A stretch of DNA of 64,000 bases, taken from Craspedostauros australis. Lineage: Eukaryota > Bacillariophyta > Bacillariophyceae > Mastogloiales > Achnanthaceae. Of this stretch, positions 33,501-44,659 are shown one piece after another. The DNA lies in assembly GCA_026770025.1 (NCBI GenBank), contig JAMXDE010000018.1:806001-870000 (forward strand), given 5' to 3'. Every line of letters starts with the position of its first letter. The first letter of the stretch is position 1. Position numbers and translations under genes: made by a program. The notes beneath the pieces are model-generated. The model did no database searches. It saw only the letters and a program-made list of their open reading frames with translations, and was not told the DNA's origin.

Positions 33501-33707
33501 GAATATGCGAATCGTCTCACCACCCCTGAGGAACTGAAAGATGCGGAGGATATTGCCGCTTGGATTAAGAGGAGGTGCCCTTGGTTGCCGGATTATCTGG
33601 ATAACCTCGAGACATTCAGTGCAAGTGACGAGGAGGACAACGAAATCGCTCGAGAGATGGATGAGCTCGAGAACAAAGAGACAAAAAAGAGGCCACGGGA
33701 AGCATGA
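30507..33707 (+). CDS. Large P-loop NTPase-like protein, copy 1 of a dispersed pair
   Basis: A single-exon protein of 1,066 residues, nearly identical through most of its length to the gene at 51218-54577. A Walker A motif G-S-G-T-G-K-T is at 220-226. A probable Walker B, L-A-I-D-E-A-S-K with D326 and E327, follows about 100 residues later, and a possible sensor strand (V-V-F-S-I-A-G-T-G-M) lies near 390. No transmembrane helix or signal peptide is evident. The C-terminus is acidic and ends in K-K-R-P-R-E-A, a possible nuclear signal. I do not recognise the family with certainty. An N-terminal variable region, a STAND-like P-loop domain and a multicopy dispersed family recall Crinkler/RHS-type proteins of oomycetes and trypanosomes, but no Crinkler header motif is visible. 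Function is unknown. Confidence 0.85.
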   Translation: MAAVGGDAGDPGGDSPLVATSHDSVFKTYHFWTTKDDESIQKALKTLLKHEESAETQSMESKDAKSVREIKWLNRMMSFRKQIIDQVENNHLQKEGVHTMSIGLATLENGVLVQWLYNGGNKDNATYAWRSIKGLGGIDDPSIPLRESVRKILSILHNARSDRTTHSLHRMDCDDGRAAYYIGECKFRHMGNNFGIPQTVHIAKHDEAPDSSVVRVLFSGSGTGKTVELATSSESRNATITLMHEADGDIAMREPNGDRTNQCRTYLKRWVDTDFAYNGEVLSTIVTTVQQRLRTLKKNQGGGNAVGDDEHPNVNDNRIRIVLAIDEASKCPNLAREIIKNYDDLGRDLGHYIMNNGSGGAKEGDSTDHGGLPATETPSAIEVVFSIAGTGMYRGIAGSPSKNFVCLDSSAKKDPKQTYEALCKEYNERRWQRRKLPTYKKMMETPFLSIIATHNARMTSIFINQLAESMLKIGNPDDDMRLISFVFTKFLRCNGFSTLRTGTTEGASKQALAVARVLAIALYQEELEVPMDIETAKERARRLDYGIEFERFGTNDINIMYHLVTRYGLVVPVPFETFDHVVMDEDGNTQVDPAFTQPKSLKKPYLVDEAIQLLCVWLLEGGKRLEGSYDFLGRTLLPFEALSTQIVGSAITAATTVAQQKRKHIQSILKDTLNMQPKSSSGKTDPDNKTDHVQEAWDALEDVIPVSVWSDFALNGMYHQQSEMSLNEPTIPTKPENFEEMTTAQVMEWMETEKNERLNAREARMRLNRWDGLETKQVDPNFGSNPRELISELDTLDGFDASWWETLIPTFDMDNDLTGGLLKMREACGHLEKTIRETETPQFNPTKQNFCPSLTTVAEGSSNLADGYISTAGVRKITNSAGKFLRWEVGLFTVCVQAKDMFDSSTIDYKDIRNIRDRIYHDLLDIMFGLNRLYCVAGMQDKLAMNTAPPEDDEEDDDNSDSDNGTSLYAGFPTDVSPLLSESMDKLDNHRRRSRKTQEYANRLTTPEELKDAEDIAAWIKRRCPWLPDYLDNLETFSASDEEDNEIAREMDELENKETKKRPREA

Positions 33708-34102
33708 TGCAGAACCAGATGTGAGTGCGCGAAGGCGTGATGATCGACCAGACATACATCCTGGTATGCGAATACATACATGCAAACCTCCTTATAATAT
33801 GTTGCAATGCCTACTCCACAATGTGAAGGAGTGCTGCTCCATCAAGTTGTGATAAAAGGCAGAGTATGACCAGGGAAAGTTGTGATTCGTCTGCTGTACT
33901 CCACGGCCATGGTCCTCTTTGGTACCATACCCGTGCATACTTAGATCTTCGAAGTTATTCTATTTACTGTACTATGCACTCTATTAGCGGTAGACTTGTA
34001 CATGACACATGTCATACACTTATGCTCTGCTCGTACGTACACGCACTATAGATGATCGTACGTACAATACATCTCGACCCTACGGCTGCACAACACAGTA
34101 CT
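33708..34102. other. Convergent intergenic region
   Basis: About 400 bp between the ends of P-loop copy 1 (+) and the DUF1769/DUF547 gene (-). It is AT-richer than the flanking coding DNA and has no coding signal. It should contain both 3' ends. Confidence 0.6.
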
Positions 34103-37100
34103 TCATATTTCGAAATCGTCCGTGCCTTCGATCTTCAGATTCTGACACTCGAAATTGAACGGCAGATACTTGATGCTCCAGGACGAAATGTCGAACTTGG
34201 ACGATTTCTCATTCCAAATGCTCTTCAGGATGGACTGCTTGTCGTCGCAAAGGTACGGTCCGATAGTGCGGAGGATGCCGTTGGCAGTGCCGTCGCCGAA
34301 ATCCATCGCGAACCACTGGCAGACCTTGGGCAACGTGATGGAGATCTCCTGACGTCCCTTCTGCACCAACGTCACGGTCTTGGACAAGAAGTCGGCGGTT
34401 GTGCGGGAGAGTTGCTCGTCCAATGTTTCGACACGGTAAGTGGGGACGTTGGCGATGGGGTAGCTTGTGGATCCGGAATGCAGCACGAAGTTGATTCGGA
34501 AATCACCCTGGGACAATGCGAATGGGTAGGTCGACTTGGGCAGGATGAAGCGCGACACGAATTGGGACGGGTAGGTCATCTTGCACCGGATGATGTTGTG
34601 CTCGAGCTCGCTCAACGAAAATATATCGTCAGATGCTTGGAACGCGATCGTGTTGAAGTAGGACACCCACGCGAGGCCCGACGTCGGTGGACCCAGCACA
34701 ATGAATGCGTGGACGAGCATGAGGTGGTAGAGATTGATGAAGAATGCCAGCCTCTGATTCTCGCTCAATCGAAATACGTCCGCATGCTTGATGGCAGCTG
34801 TGGCATCCAGGAAGTCACGCAGGTCGGAGCTGGTGGCGGATGGCTGCTGGATCCGAGCTGCAAGCGCAAGCGCTCGCTCCGCCAGGCCCAGAGTCTGATT
34901 CGTGCTGAGTTTCTCGCCGGCGGCGAATGCGTGCTGCCGACAATTGAGCAGCCTCCGCTTCCCGCAGTCCCATTCGGAGGAATGGTGCAGATACTCCTTC
35001 ATCGGATCGTCGACTTCCATCAGCTCTGAGATCAGGCTTTGGGCATCGCCGCTGGGTGCGTTGGCTTGGTGGTTGAACATGAGCCGCTGGATGGCTGTTT
35101 CCCATTCGTTGCGACCCTCCTTGGTCTTGAACATCAAACAGCACGTTCTGCCGAGCGTCTCGATGGTGAGGAAGAAGAAGCCGTTGAGTTTGGGACAATC
35201 CTGCGATTCCAACTTCGCGACGCGGGTGATGGAGGAGATCTTGATTCTCAGTTTCAGCTTCATCTTGCCAGGATGTATGAGCTTGATGCAACCGTTCTTG
35301 AGCTCTGCCAGTTCCTCGATCCAGTGTCGATCCGACAAGGCTCTGCACACGTATGTCAGCAGATGCGTTGTGTCCAACGACAGCGATGTGGATGACCCTG
35401 CCGTGGACGACGACGACGACAATGACGAACGCGCGGCCGTCCTTTCCAAGATGGTCCGCATCCGCTTTGTTTTGTGATGCATGAAGGTTGCGATATTACC
35501 TCTGCCTTGCTTTTTGTACAGCATCGCAAAGCGCAATCCCAAGTCTCGCCGCGTCTTCTCTTCCGAAGATAGCCGTGGCGAAAACTTCTTCATGAGGTCG
35601 TGTTGATTGGCGAAGGAACCCAGCAGCCCACTGGCTGTGGAAGCGGATCGGAAGATGGTCTCGCCAGTTGGGTAGAATGAGAATGCAAAGACCTTGGAGT
35701 ACTTGCCCCGCTTGCCGCACACGTCGATCCAGCATGGACAGCAATTATCGGCCACCCTGAGCAGATCGAACGGCGTCGTTGCCGATGCGTCGATGTTGAC
35801 TTCGTCAATGATCGGCCACGTGTTCTGGATCTGCACGGTATCAAAGAACTCCACATCGTCGTCGGAGCTGTACTCCATTTCGGATGCGGAAGGTGAAGCG
35901 GAATGCTCCGATTCGAGTTCTCCGCACTGATCCACGTCGTCCATCAATTGGTCCGTGAAGAAGGCGCCGCTCTCCAGGCCCAGCGCATCGTACTCTTCGT
36001 TGTCCTTGTGGCGGATCTGAAATCGACAGGTGAGTTTTTTTAATAATACAGGACGAAGAGTGAGGAGAGGAGAGTGGAGTACAGTCCGAGCGTGGTACGC
36101 ACGTGCATCCGTGTGCGTCAGAGACGGAACGATGAGCCGAGATGATGTCATGTGGGAAGGAGGGTGTAGACAGAAATGTAAGTGAGAGAAAGATCAGACT
36201 GTGCAGAGTAGTATCATCAAACAACAGTGCGTTCAACATGTGAATTGTGGCTCCATACCAAACTGCTCCATGACACGACACTTTGCGCGTAAACGAAAGA
36301 CTCACATTCATGGAAACGAAGTATCGTGGATTGCTGTGATTCTTGCGTGACGACGATGACGACCCTGCGTTGCCTGCAACATCGTAGAGCACGACGCTGG
36401 CAAAGGCATTCCCCCAAAAGGTGTCGAGACCGAGATCCTTGCCGAACGGTAGGTTGGCGAGAGACCATGTTGGAAAGTCAAAGTACATGGAATGGAAGGA
36501 CATGGAGTAGGTGTCGGTGGTGTTCCAATTCATTTTGGTCTTGCCCGATTTTCGGTCGCGTTGGGATTGTTTGGATTCGTCCAGGTCCTCGCCTAGTTCT
36601 GGTGGCGTCGCGTCAGGCGGTGTGACGACGAGTCGTTCAAAGAATGTGGCGGCTGGGAAACTGAGAAAGTGCATACGATGATGATGAAGGAGAGTGGTGG
36701 ATTGTACAGATGCAAGTGCAAGTATGCGTGCATGTACGAGCAATGGAATAAAATGATGAGCTAACGTGAGGATGGATGGGGACGGGGCTCAACATTCCAT
36801 AAAGCAATTCGGCAAGTGCACGCACAAAGTGCACGCACAAAACGCAATACGTACACAATATGCGGTTTCTCCGTGTCATCTCCAAAGGAATAATGAATGG
36901 ATGCGTTGAAACTGCGCAGCAGTTGCAGGAGCGCACCGCAAATACCGTTCGCGATGAGGCCGAGCTTCTTGGGCTTGGAGATTTCCATCCCAGCAAACAG
37001 CTCACCGTCCGGCTGAACCTTGAATCGGCCTTGCAGTTGCATGATGACGCGTCGTTTCTTATTGGAAAAGATGCGCTCATTCCAGTAGGGATCATTCTTT

Positions 37101-37924
37101 TCTGGATTGCTGGGCCGCAAGATGAACAGAAGCTTGCCGACGAAGAGATCCGTTTCGATGGGGACAGCTTTGGTGGTGTTGGGTGGGAACGGTATTTGGC
37201 TGCTGACATCCAATTTGAGGGTTGGGAAGAGATGTCGCTGCAGGGTCGCGTTGCGTTTTCGCGGCGTCATGATCGTCGAGGCCGCCGCAGGTGTGGTCGC
37301 AGATGCCATTGTGGAGAATGATCGATTGTTGTTGCTGCTGTTGTTGGGATCCGCGTCCGCTTCGGCCTCTGCACCCAAACTCTGCAACGAGAGAGAAGCG
37401 CGTGTCGTGATGAAGACACTGTCGTTGTCGCTGGTCGACAATGATGACGTGGTCTGTTGCGTGTCCAGCATACCGGCGGAACCTGCATTGGAGGGCAGCG
37501 ATTGAGTGGCGAGCATCGCGATGAAGTCGGAGCGCACGTCCGATGATGAGGTCCACAATGCGAGTGATGCGATTGTGACATGCGAACCACTCGGCAACAT
37601 GATGTTGAGGAAATGCATGGCGTCTTTCTGCGTTGGTGTTGGTTTGGATTGCTGCAGTACGATGATGGATGGCACTTGATCGATGTTCTCCTTGACGCAA
37701 TGCAGTATGTCGCCGTCCACGTAAATGACGGCCGGCGCCTCCTTCGATGGTTTGGACCGGTGGACGATGATGAGAACATTGCGTTCGTCGACGAATAATT
37801 GATGCGTGTCGGTGGACTCCACTCGGAAGGACGATGGGAGGATTCGATGCAATGCATCTGCATCGTTGGGGACGTTGCTCGATTCCAGTACGGACACTTG
37901 TGGAGGATTGGCGGCGACCATCAT
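34103..37924 (-). CDS. DUF1769 (Duc1-like) - PH-like - DUF547 fusion protein
   Basis: Three exons on the minus strand (37924-36855, 36660-36306, 36016-34103) with introns of 194 and 289 bp give 1,112 residues. Exon 1 ends GT and exon 2 starts T, restoring P-H-I-V-F-P-A-A-T-F-F-E-R. Residues of about 265-400 match the DUF1769 pattern: F-V-G-K-L-L-F-I-L-R-P, then S-F-G-D, P-H-I-V-F-P and V-T-P-P-D-A-T-P-P-E-L. A PH-like domain is near 700-815, with a Trp near its end (N-E-W-E-T-A-I). DUF547 follows at about 880-1050 with L-A-F-F-I-N-L-Y-H-L-M and Y-P-I-A-N-V-P-T-Y-R-V-E. DUF1769 proteins such as fission yeast Duc1 bind plasma-membrane phosphoinositide, and PH domains also bind lipids. I infer a peripheral membrane scaffold. 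The role of DUF547 is unknown. Confidence 0.85.
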
Positions 37925-39172
37925 TGTTCTTGCGTTTGTTGGTCTGCTGGTCTGTGGCGGATTCGTTCGTTCTTTGGTGTAACGATCTTGTGAAATAAGG
38001 AATGCGCTGTCTGTCACTGTTGCGATCTCCTCTCCTCTGATCTATTCTATTATATTCTATTATGTTATGTGACAGTCGCCTGAATGATTTGTCGCAAGCT
38101 GTCTTTCGTGTGGTGTGATGTGGTGGTGTGCGATTGCGGTGCTGCGCTCTCAAATGATGGGATCTTTGGTGCCTCTCTCTCTGTTGTTGGGACTGGACGC
38201 CTTCTCTCTTGGACGAGGGTGTGGAGGCACAAGGATGAGACTCCAACCACTCGCACAAGAGAAGTATTATATGATGGGAGTATGGGAGTATCGGTATCGG
38301 AACTGCACGAGTTGCGCACACAAAACACACTTCGGATCTTGCTTTCTTTGGGTGTTCGAGTGGAAGGAAGAACCGGGGTTGATGCCGTTTGTGATGATGT
38401 GTGGTGCGACTGTGGTGTAGCTCGTGCTGTGCGTGTGATGATGTCGATTGCGTTCGTTGGGAATGAGAGTTACGATGAGAACTTCGGCCCTGCGCATTGC
38501 CGTGTACGAGCACAAGTGTGGCAACCAACAACACCAAACAACTTCAATTCCGCTCCAAGTATCTCTCTGACAACGCACCAACAACAGCGACAACATCAAC
38601 AAGAACAACGACGAAGGCGCGCAAGCGCACAACAAAGAGCGAGAGAGCGAACTGACGTCAATCAGTGATTCAATCATTACGTGGCTTGCGTTGCACGTAT
38701 TTATCACTATTGTTGCCATTCCCACCAACTTGGTTGGTCGTGTCAAACTTAATCAACACTATCTAATCGTATTAGTCAACAGTCAGATGACACAACCGAG
38801 TCAGTCAAGAACACTGAAGAATTCCGCAACAACAGATTCGATGGTTGCCAACCAAAAACGTCAGGTTCTGCGCATCGGCAGAAATCTTTGGGTGGCGTTG
38901 GCAGCAGTGGGAACAGCGATGGCACCAAACGAGCTGCGTGTCCAGATACTGATGTGCAACACGCCTTGGTTGGCACATTCACATCTCTAATCGGAACCAT
39001 ACAATACTATCTCTCTACCAACAGAGTGAGAGAGAGAGAGAGAGAGAGGTGCATCGATCGCCTCGTCCGCATGGCCGTGTGCAGCAGATACTTGTGGGGA
39101 ACAGTGCAACCTCCGAGTTCGAAGGTTCGAAGAGATCGTGGAGAGGAGCAGAGGCAGCCGACGCAGATCAAG
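37925..39172. other. Divergent intergenic region
   Basis: Shared upstream DNA of the DUF1769/DUF547 gene (-) and the RNB exonuclease gene (+). A perfect GA tract lies near 39,026-39,047. Overlapping frames on both strands show no domain. The right-hand part reads in frame with the exonuclease but is unlikely to be coding, because the signal peptide starts later. Confidence 0.5.
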
Positions 39173-42100
39173 ATGGGTGGACATGGGCATTTCGGTGTCG
39201 CGCATCACGACGACATTGCGAGTATGAACGGCCACAGCATCAAGAACGAGCAAACCACGAACGCAGATGTGCCATCGAGGCGGCGTGGGACCCAAATCGC
39301 ATCCATGCCTGTTCTGTCGGCGTGTCTCGTGCTAATACTGTCACAGATCATCGTGGCTCCTGTCTCTGCATTCATTCCCAACCCCACCGCCAACTCGATC
39401 CACCGCATCAGACATACCGTTGCCTCATTGGATGTGCCGAAGTTGGCGGACGTTGAGAACAAACACGGTCACGATGCAGCGGCCTTCTCGCTCTTCCTCG
39501 CGCGCCGCAGTTCGCAGGCCAACCGAGAGAGCATGGGAATGAACTGGCTGCCTCTCGAACTGCAACGGCTTGCGGTGGCCAAGGATGATACCCTTCAAAT
39601 CAACCTGCCAGATGAAGATGACGACTTCTTGTTCTCTTTTCAAAATCTGGACAGCGAAAGCCAGGACACGATCGATGACCTGGAGAGCCGTGCGTTGGCG
39701 CTTCTCGCTGGGATCATTCAAGACGAGCTGGATGGGAAGTCCACGGGGGCAGAAACTGCGGACGAATTCACATCGCCGGCCTACCAGCTCGTCAAAGGCC
39801 GATTCATCGATTTGGCATGCACCCAACAGGGCATCGACAAGCTGGAAAGGCTCTTCCTCGCCGAATCCGCTCAGACGGAACCCGATTACATCATCCTGGC
39901 CGCCGCCGCCGCCCTGCAGTCCTTGCTCGTCACTGGCACGCAAACGGGTCTCAAAGGCGTGCCTGATCAACGCCTCAAGAGTCTGTCTCATTTGCGTCGG
40001 TACGCCACCGTGTCCGCGGCGAAACCGAGCCCGTATCAATGGACGCAAGCGGATGTCCGGCGCCTCAAATACCACGCCGAACGCACGGCCGGCATCCAAA
40101 TCCTGGCCGCGTTGGGTCGCAAGCGCATGCCGCAAGGTGCGCGCGATCTGCTGGTGGACATGGGCGCGTGGACCCCAGATGAGAACATGCCCTTGCTGCG
40201 CAGTGGATTTGCCATTCAATTCACGCCGCATGAAGTGGCCTTCGCCGAAGCGGAACTGCGAGAACGGCAAGATCCGGAGCATGACATTGATGAAGCGTTG
40301 GGTATTCGATTAGACTTGCGGCATCACAAGGTGTTCACCATCGATGGTGCCGACGCCGCTGAGATCGACGACGGCCTTTCTATCGAACGCATACCTTCCG
40401 AAAACGGCAGCGATGAGGAAAGGTACCGCTTGTGGATTCATATTGCGGATCCCGAACGTTGGGCACCACGTGATTCGCGATTATTCGAGATGGCGAAGGC
40501 ACGGGCAACGTCCGTCTACCTCCCAGAAACCTCGTTGCCCATGTTCCCATCCTGTGCCAGCGACGGATGCATGTCCCTGTCCCCCAACAAGGACGTCGAA
40601 ACCTGCACGCTGTCCTTGGGCGTAGAATTGAATCCGGATGGATCCATCAACGAATCCAGCCTCGTCGTAGCGCCATCGCACATTCACATCTCCTACAAGC
40701 TCACCTACGACGACGTCGACGAGATGTTCGACGAAGGCATCGCATACCGCGAAGAATGGGAGCTCGGCGCCCTCCTCGATGCCGCAATGCTACGTCGCTC
40801 GTACCGAATCCAGAATGATTCCTCCGAAGGCTTCATCCCCAATCAGATCCCCTCGTTCGAAATCACTGTTGATGACAAGCAAGAAATTGATTTCAAGATT
40901 CGCATCTCCCACAATGGTGGCAGGAATCAAACATCTACCCTCGAGTCGTCAATTCTGTACGACAATCCCAACGTCGTACCGGTATCGTCGGCGTCGACAA
41001 TGGTGACAGGTAAGAAGTGAGGCGGTGGGTGTCCTACTCGCAGTGCATCATTTTGCCCATTTATTGGTGCGCTGTGTGCCCATTCAAGGATGGCTGTCGC
41101 AAGTTCGTGTTGTGAGTGCGTATGTGCGTGCGTGCATGGTGGAGTTGTCCGTGTCCTCTCTTTCTCATCCCATGCATGCAATACCTGCCATACCCTCTTC
41201 GCTATCTTCCATCCAAAACGCCATGAACGAAACAAATGACGAAAACAAAACAGAAATGATGATCTTATCCGGTGAAGCCATGGGGAAATGGGGGCAACGA
41301 GAACAAGCGGCATTGCGAAAAGCCGCAAAGGAGAGCGGCGACGACACAACAACACTGTCGTCGTCGTCGTCCACCATTACCACCACTACATCCATTCCAA
41401 ACAAAATTCGCCTCGCATACCGTGCGCAGCCACCGCGAGATCTCCGATCCCGTCCACAGGAGAAGAACGTGATGCTAGATCTGTTGGAGCACAACATCGG
41501 CGATGGGCTTTGCCACGCCTTCTACGCTCGTCGATTCTTCGCACCTGCCACGGTGTCAGAAGAGGTCCGGCCGCATGCTGGCCTCGGCTTGGATTGCTAC
41601 GTGCAATGGTCGAGCCCCATCCGGCGGTTAGCGGATTTGCAGGTGCACACTGTGGTGAAACGTTTCTTGCGACGTCAGAAAGTCAATCAACTCATGTCAC
41701 AAGGTGCAGAGATACCATCAATACTGACCCCGGGTCTGCTGGGATGCGCCGTGCCGATCAAGACGGACGAAGGCACGTATGAGTGGGACAACGAGGAGTA
41801 TGTCGGCTATGGTGACAACGCGATATTCGCGGACTTTTTCGATGACGGTGATGGGATGGAAGAGCTGGATAGCGACATCAACTACCAGGACGGCCAAGGC
41901 CTTGCGCGAGCAGCACGCAACGTGGCAAGGGAATCGCAGATATACTGGCTCTACGAATACATCCGTCGTCAGGTGACGGAGGATCCCGACAAGGTGTACA
42001 AAGCCCTGGTACTTGGTTGCACCAACCCCACGAAACGACAGTACGCCATTTACTTCTACGAGCTCGGATTCGAATACAGATTCGTGAATGCGGATGGCAA

Positions 42101-42185
42101 CCTCAGCGGCGGCGATGTGCTGAAACTGAAGGTGTCCACCGTCTCGCCACAAAATGGCCAACTTCTTCTAACTAGAGTTGTTTAG
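39173..42185 (+). CDS. RNB-domain (RNase II/R-type) 3'-5' exoribonuclease, probably organellar
   Basis: Two exons (39173-41009, 41254-42185) with a 244-bp intron give 922 residues. The join turns A-C-A-G plus A-A into T-E-M-M-I-L-S-G-E-A-M-G-K, a standard RNB motif. The ATG at 39173 is one choice. The ATG at 39305 puts a signal peptide (M-P-V-L-S-A-C-L-V-L-I-L) at the very start and is perhaps better. It ends V-S-A-F-I-P-N-P, a diatom plastid-type cleavage motif. The catalytic acidic cluster T-I-D-G-A-D-A-A-E-I-D-D-G is near residue 390, and H-A-G-L-G-L-D-C-Y-V-Q-W-S-S-P-I-R-R lies in exon 2. RNB enzymes degrade or trim RNA processively from the 3' end. I infer plastid RNA processing. Confidence 0.92.
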
Positions 42186-42705
42186 AGTATGGTGCAGTGC
42201 AGTACTACTCTTCCGCAAGTATACGGTTTATGACGTGGACTGATGGTTCGTACCACCGTACACAAATGGAATACTATAGTGGTTATACACTTCCACTACG
42301 ATGCGGTGTCCTCTACATAGACGCAATGCAATGCAATGCAATGAAAAAGGTCTGATGATCCAGCCTTGTTGTGCTTCTCCATCAACAGATAGCCTGCGAG
42401 AATTAGCTAGATATTTGCAGTCATACTAATCGAAACCCGTCGCGTCACACCAACGCCAACCGATTTTTGAATTTTGCGCGCAAATGGGTTCTTTCGTTGT
42501 GATGGCGATTTCGACAATGCTGCTCACTCTCACTCCGCACTCTCCTTGCTTGCAACCGTCTCCATCATCTCCATCGTTGCTGTCGTTGCCGACCTCCTCA
42601 TTCAAGACATTCCTCTTGTTGGATGCAAAACAACTGAACGAGGATCGTGCTGATCACCAAATTGTGGCAGAGCATTATAATACATCACAAGAGCAAGCAG
42701 AGACA
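42186..42705. other. Intergenic, RNB gene to BUB3
   Basis: About 520 bp on the same strand as both flanking genes. An ATG at 42484 is in frame with BUB3 and would add 74 residues, but these are Ser/Leu/Pro-rich and not part of the family. I treat them as 5' leader. A GCAAT tandem repeat is near 42,325-42,345. Confidence 0.55.
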
Positions 42706-44302
42706 ATGGCTGATCAGGCAGTCCCAGAACCGTACTCTCTGCCGGATCCACCGAGTGATGGTGTCACCGGATTGACGTACGTTGCGACGCAGAACGGCGG
42801 CAAGGTGGTGCTTGCCTCCACCAGCTGGGATGGCTCCATCCGTCTGCATGATACAGAGCAGAAGACGCACGTGGCCACAAAGACCATGGATTGCGGTCCG
42901 TTGCTGTCGTTGGCGCCTTGCAAATCGGGGTCGGATGGTGTTCTGTACGCTGGCGGAATGGATGGCTCTGGTACGTTGGTGGCATGCGAGTCGACACATG
43001 CTCGAACCATGCAGAGGCGATAAGCAGAGTATGAGTACGAGTATGAGTTTCGTGCTCCACTCGATGACAATCCACACATGTTGATTTCAGTGGAGCTGCA
43101 CCGGGGTCGTGAGCGTGCGGTTTCACACGACGATATTTGATGATGTGAACCACAATTATTCTTCATTCATTTGCACATGCATATGTTGAGTGGTCCATTC
43201 CCACACACCATTCTCACATTCTGTTGCATCCCTATTTCAATATCCCTCGCTGATGCGATCACCTCTACTCTGCCCTTTTCTTTCATTTTTTGCAACTCAA
43301 TCACTGACAGTCCGTTCCTTTGATATTGCTGCGTCCGCATCTACCGTAATTGGACAACATGCGCCACCCAGCGATGAGAAATCATCATCGGCATGTTCCT
43401 GCGTGGCAACCCTGCCGCAGCAGCAAGCAGGATCCGGCAGCACGTTGGTCGCCTCAGCGACGTGGTCCAAGGAGCTGAAACTGTGGGATGCGCGACAATC
43501 CGAGGCCATATCATCCTTCGATCTGATCGGAAAGGCGTACAGCATGGACGTGGATCCGACCAACAATCGCATCGTCGTGGCCATGTCCGGACGCAAGAAT
43601 GCCTTTTACGATCTTCGTGCAGGCAAGCTGGAGCTGAAATTGGAACGTGATTCATCGCTCAAGTTCCAAAGTCGATGTGCGCGATTCTTTCCCGACGGCA
43701 ATGCGATCGCTTTGGGATCAGGTACGTTTGTGTGGACGCCATGCGATGTTCTTGTGCAGTTATTTGATGGGTGTCTTCACAACAATAGTTGCAATGCGCT
43801 TGTGTCAATATCTGTCTGTGCCTCTGTCTATATCTGTATGAACCTGCACCAGCATCGACACAACGTCCACCAATGTCTCACCACTGACACTTGAATTACA
43901 TTCCCATGTTGCATCACAGTGGAAGGGCGCGTGGGCGTGGAACCGCTCGATGAGCTTGGCCTGACCCGCACGGTGAAGAAGTACGCCTTCAAGTGCCACC
44001 GCGCCAACGACATGGTGTATCCAGTGAACTGCATCGAATTCCATCCGAAGTTCCTGGGCACGTTCGCAACAGGGGGTTGCGACGGGACGGTGGTGCTGTG
44101 GGACGGATTCAAGAAGAAGCGACTGACGGCTCTGCCCTCGTTCCCGACCTCCGTCTCGGCCATCGCGTTCCATCCGAACGGAGGCGAGATCGCTGTGGCA
44201 GCCAGCTACACCTTCGAAGATGGCGATCGGGAGCATCCCAAGGATGAGCTGTTCGTACGCAAATTGTTGGAATCAGAGTGCCTGCCGAAGGCCAAGTCGT
44301 AG
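42706..44302 (+). CDS. BUB3: Mitotic checkpoint WD40 protein BUB3
   Basis: Three exons (42706-42970, 43311-43721, 43920-44302) with introns of 340 and 198 bp, both phase 1, give 352 residues. BUB3 is a WD40 beta-propeller that brings BUB1 and BUBR1-type proteins to phosphorylated kinetochores in the spindle checkpoint. Both joins restore family sequence: G-M-D-G-S-V-R-S-F-D-I and G-S-V-E-G-R-V-G-V-E. Other marks are W-D-G-S-I-R-L-H-D, the C-terminal block N-C-I-E-F-H-P with F-A-T-G-G-C-D-G-T-V-V-L-W-D, and F-P-T-S-V-S-A-I-A-F-H-P-N-G. The E-G-R-V-G-V-E motif separates BUB3 from the related RAE1. A Gln/Ser-containing loop in exon 2 is longer than usual. The start at 42706 is chosen because it begins at the normal propeller boundary. 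Confidence 0.94.
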
Positions 44303-44659
44303 ATGTGCCAGATTAGTCCTCTTCTAGTGAGTCTCATTCAAGTAGGGGTAGTATCCATAGTCCTCTACTAAAATCCGCCTACCATCCCCTCATCCAATAC
44401 ACTCCACGATGCACAATACACGATGTGCACTCTACGACTCTGCTCTATTGCATTTTCAATATCGCGCATGATTGTTACCCGCATGATTGTCATCAATAAT
44501 GTATGAAAATCGTCTATTAGAATACTTTACTATTACCATGTCTGCGTATCCACTGTTGGTACGGCTTGCATGACCAGTAGTGCGGTACATCCGAGCTGTC
44601 CGTTCCTTCTTATCTTCTGTTGTTCATTTATGAATAATCATCCGCTCACGTTGGTTGGT
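44303..44659. other. Convergent intergenic region
   Basis: About 360 bp between the ends of BUB3 (+) and the Q-rich gene (-). It is AT-rich with no coding signal. Confidence 0.6.

Noticed and set aside
42484-42705. In-frame upstream extension of BUB3
   Set aside because: Low-complexity Ser/Leu/Pro sequence outside the normal family boundary; more likely 5' leader.
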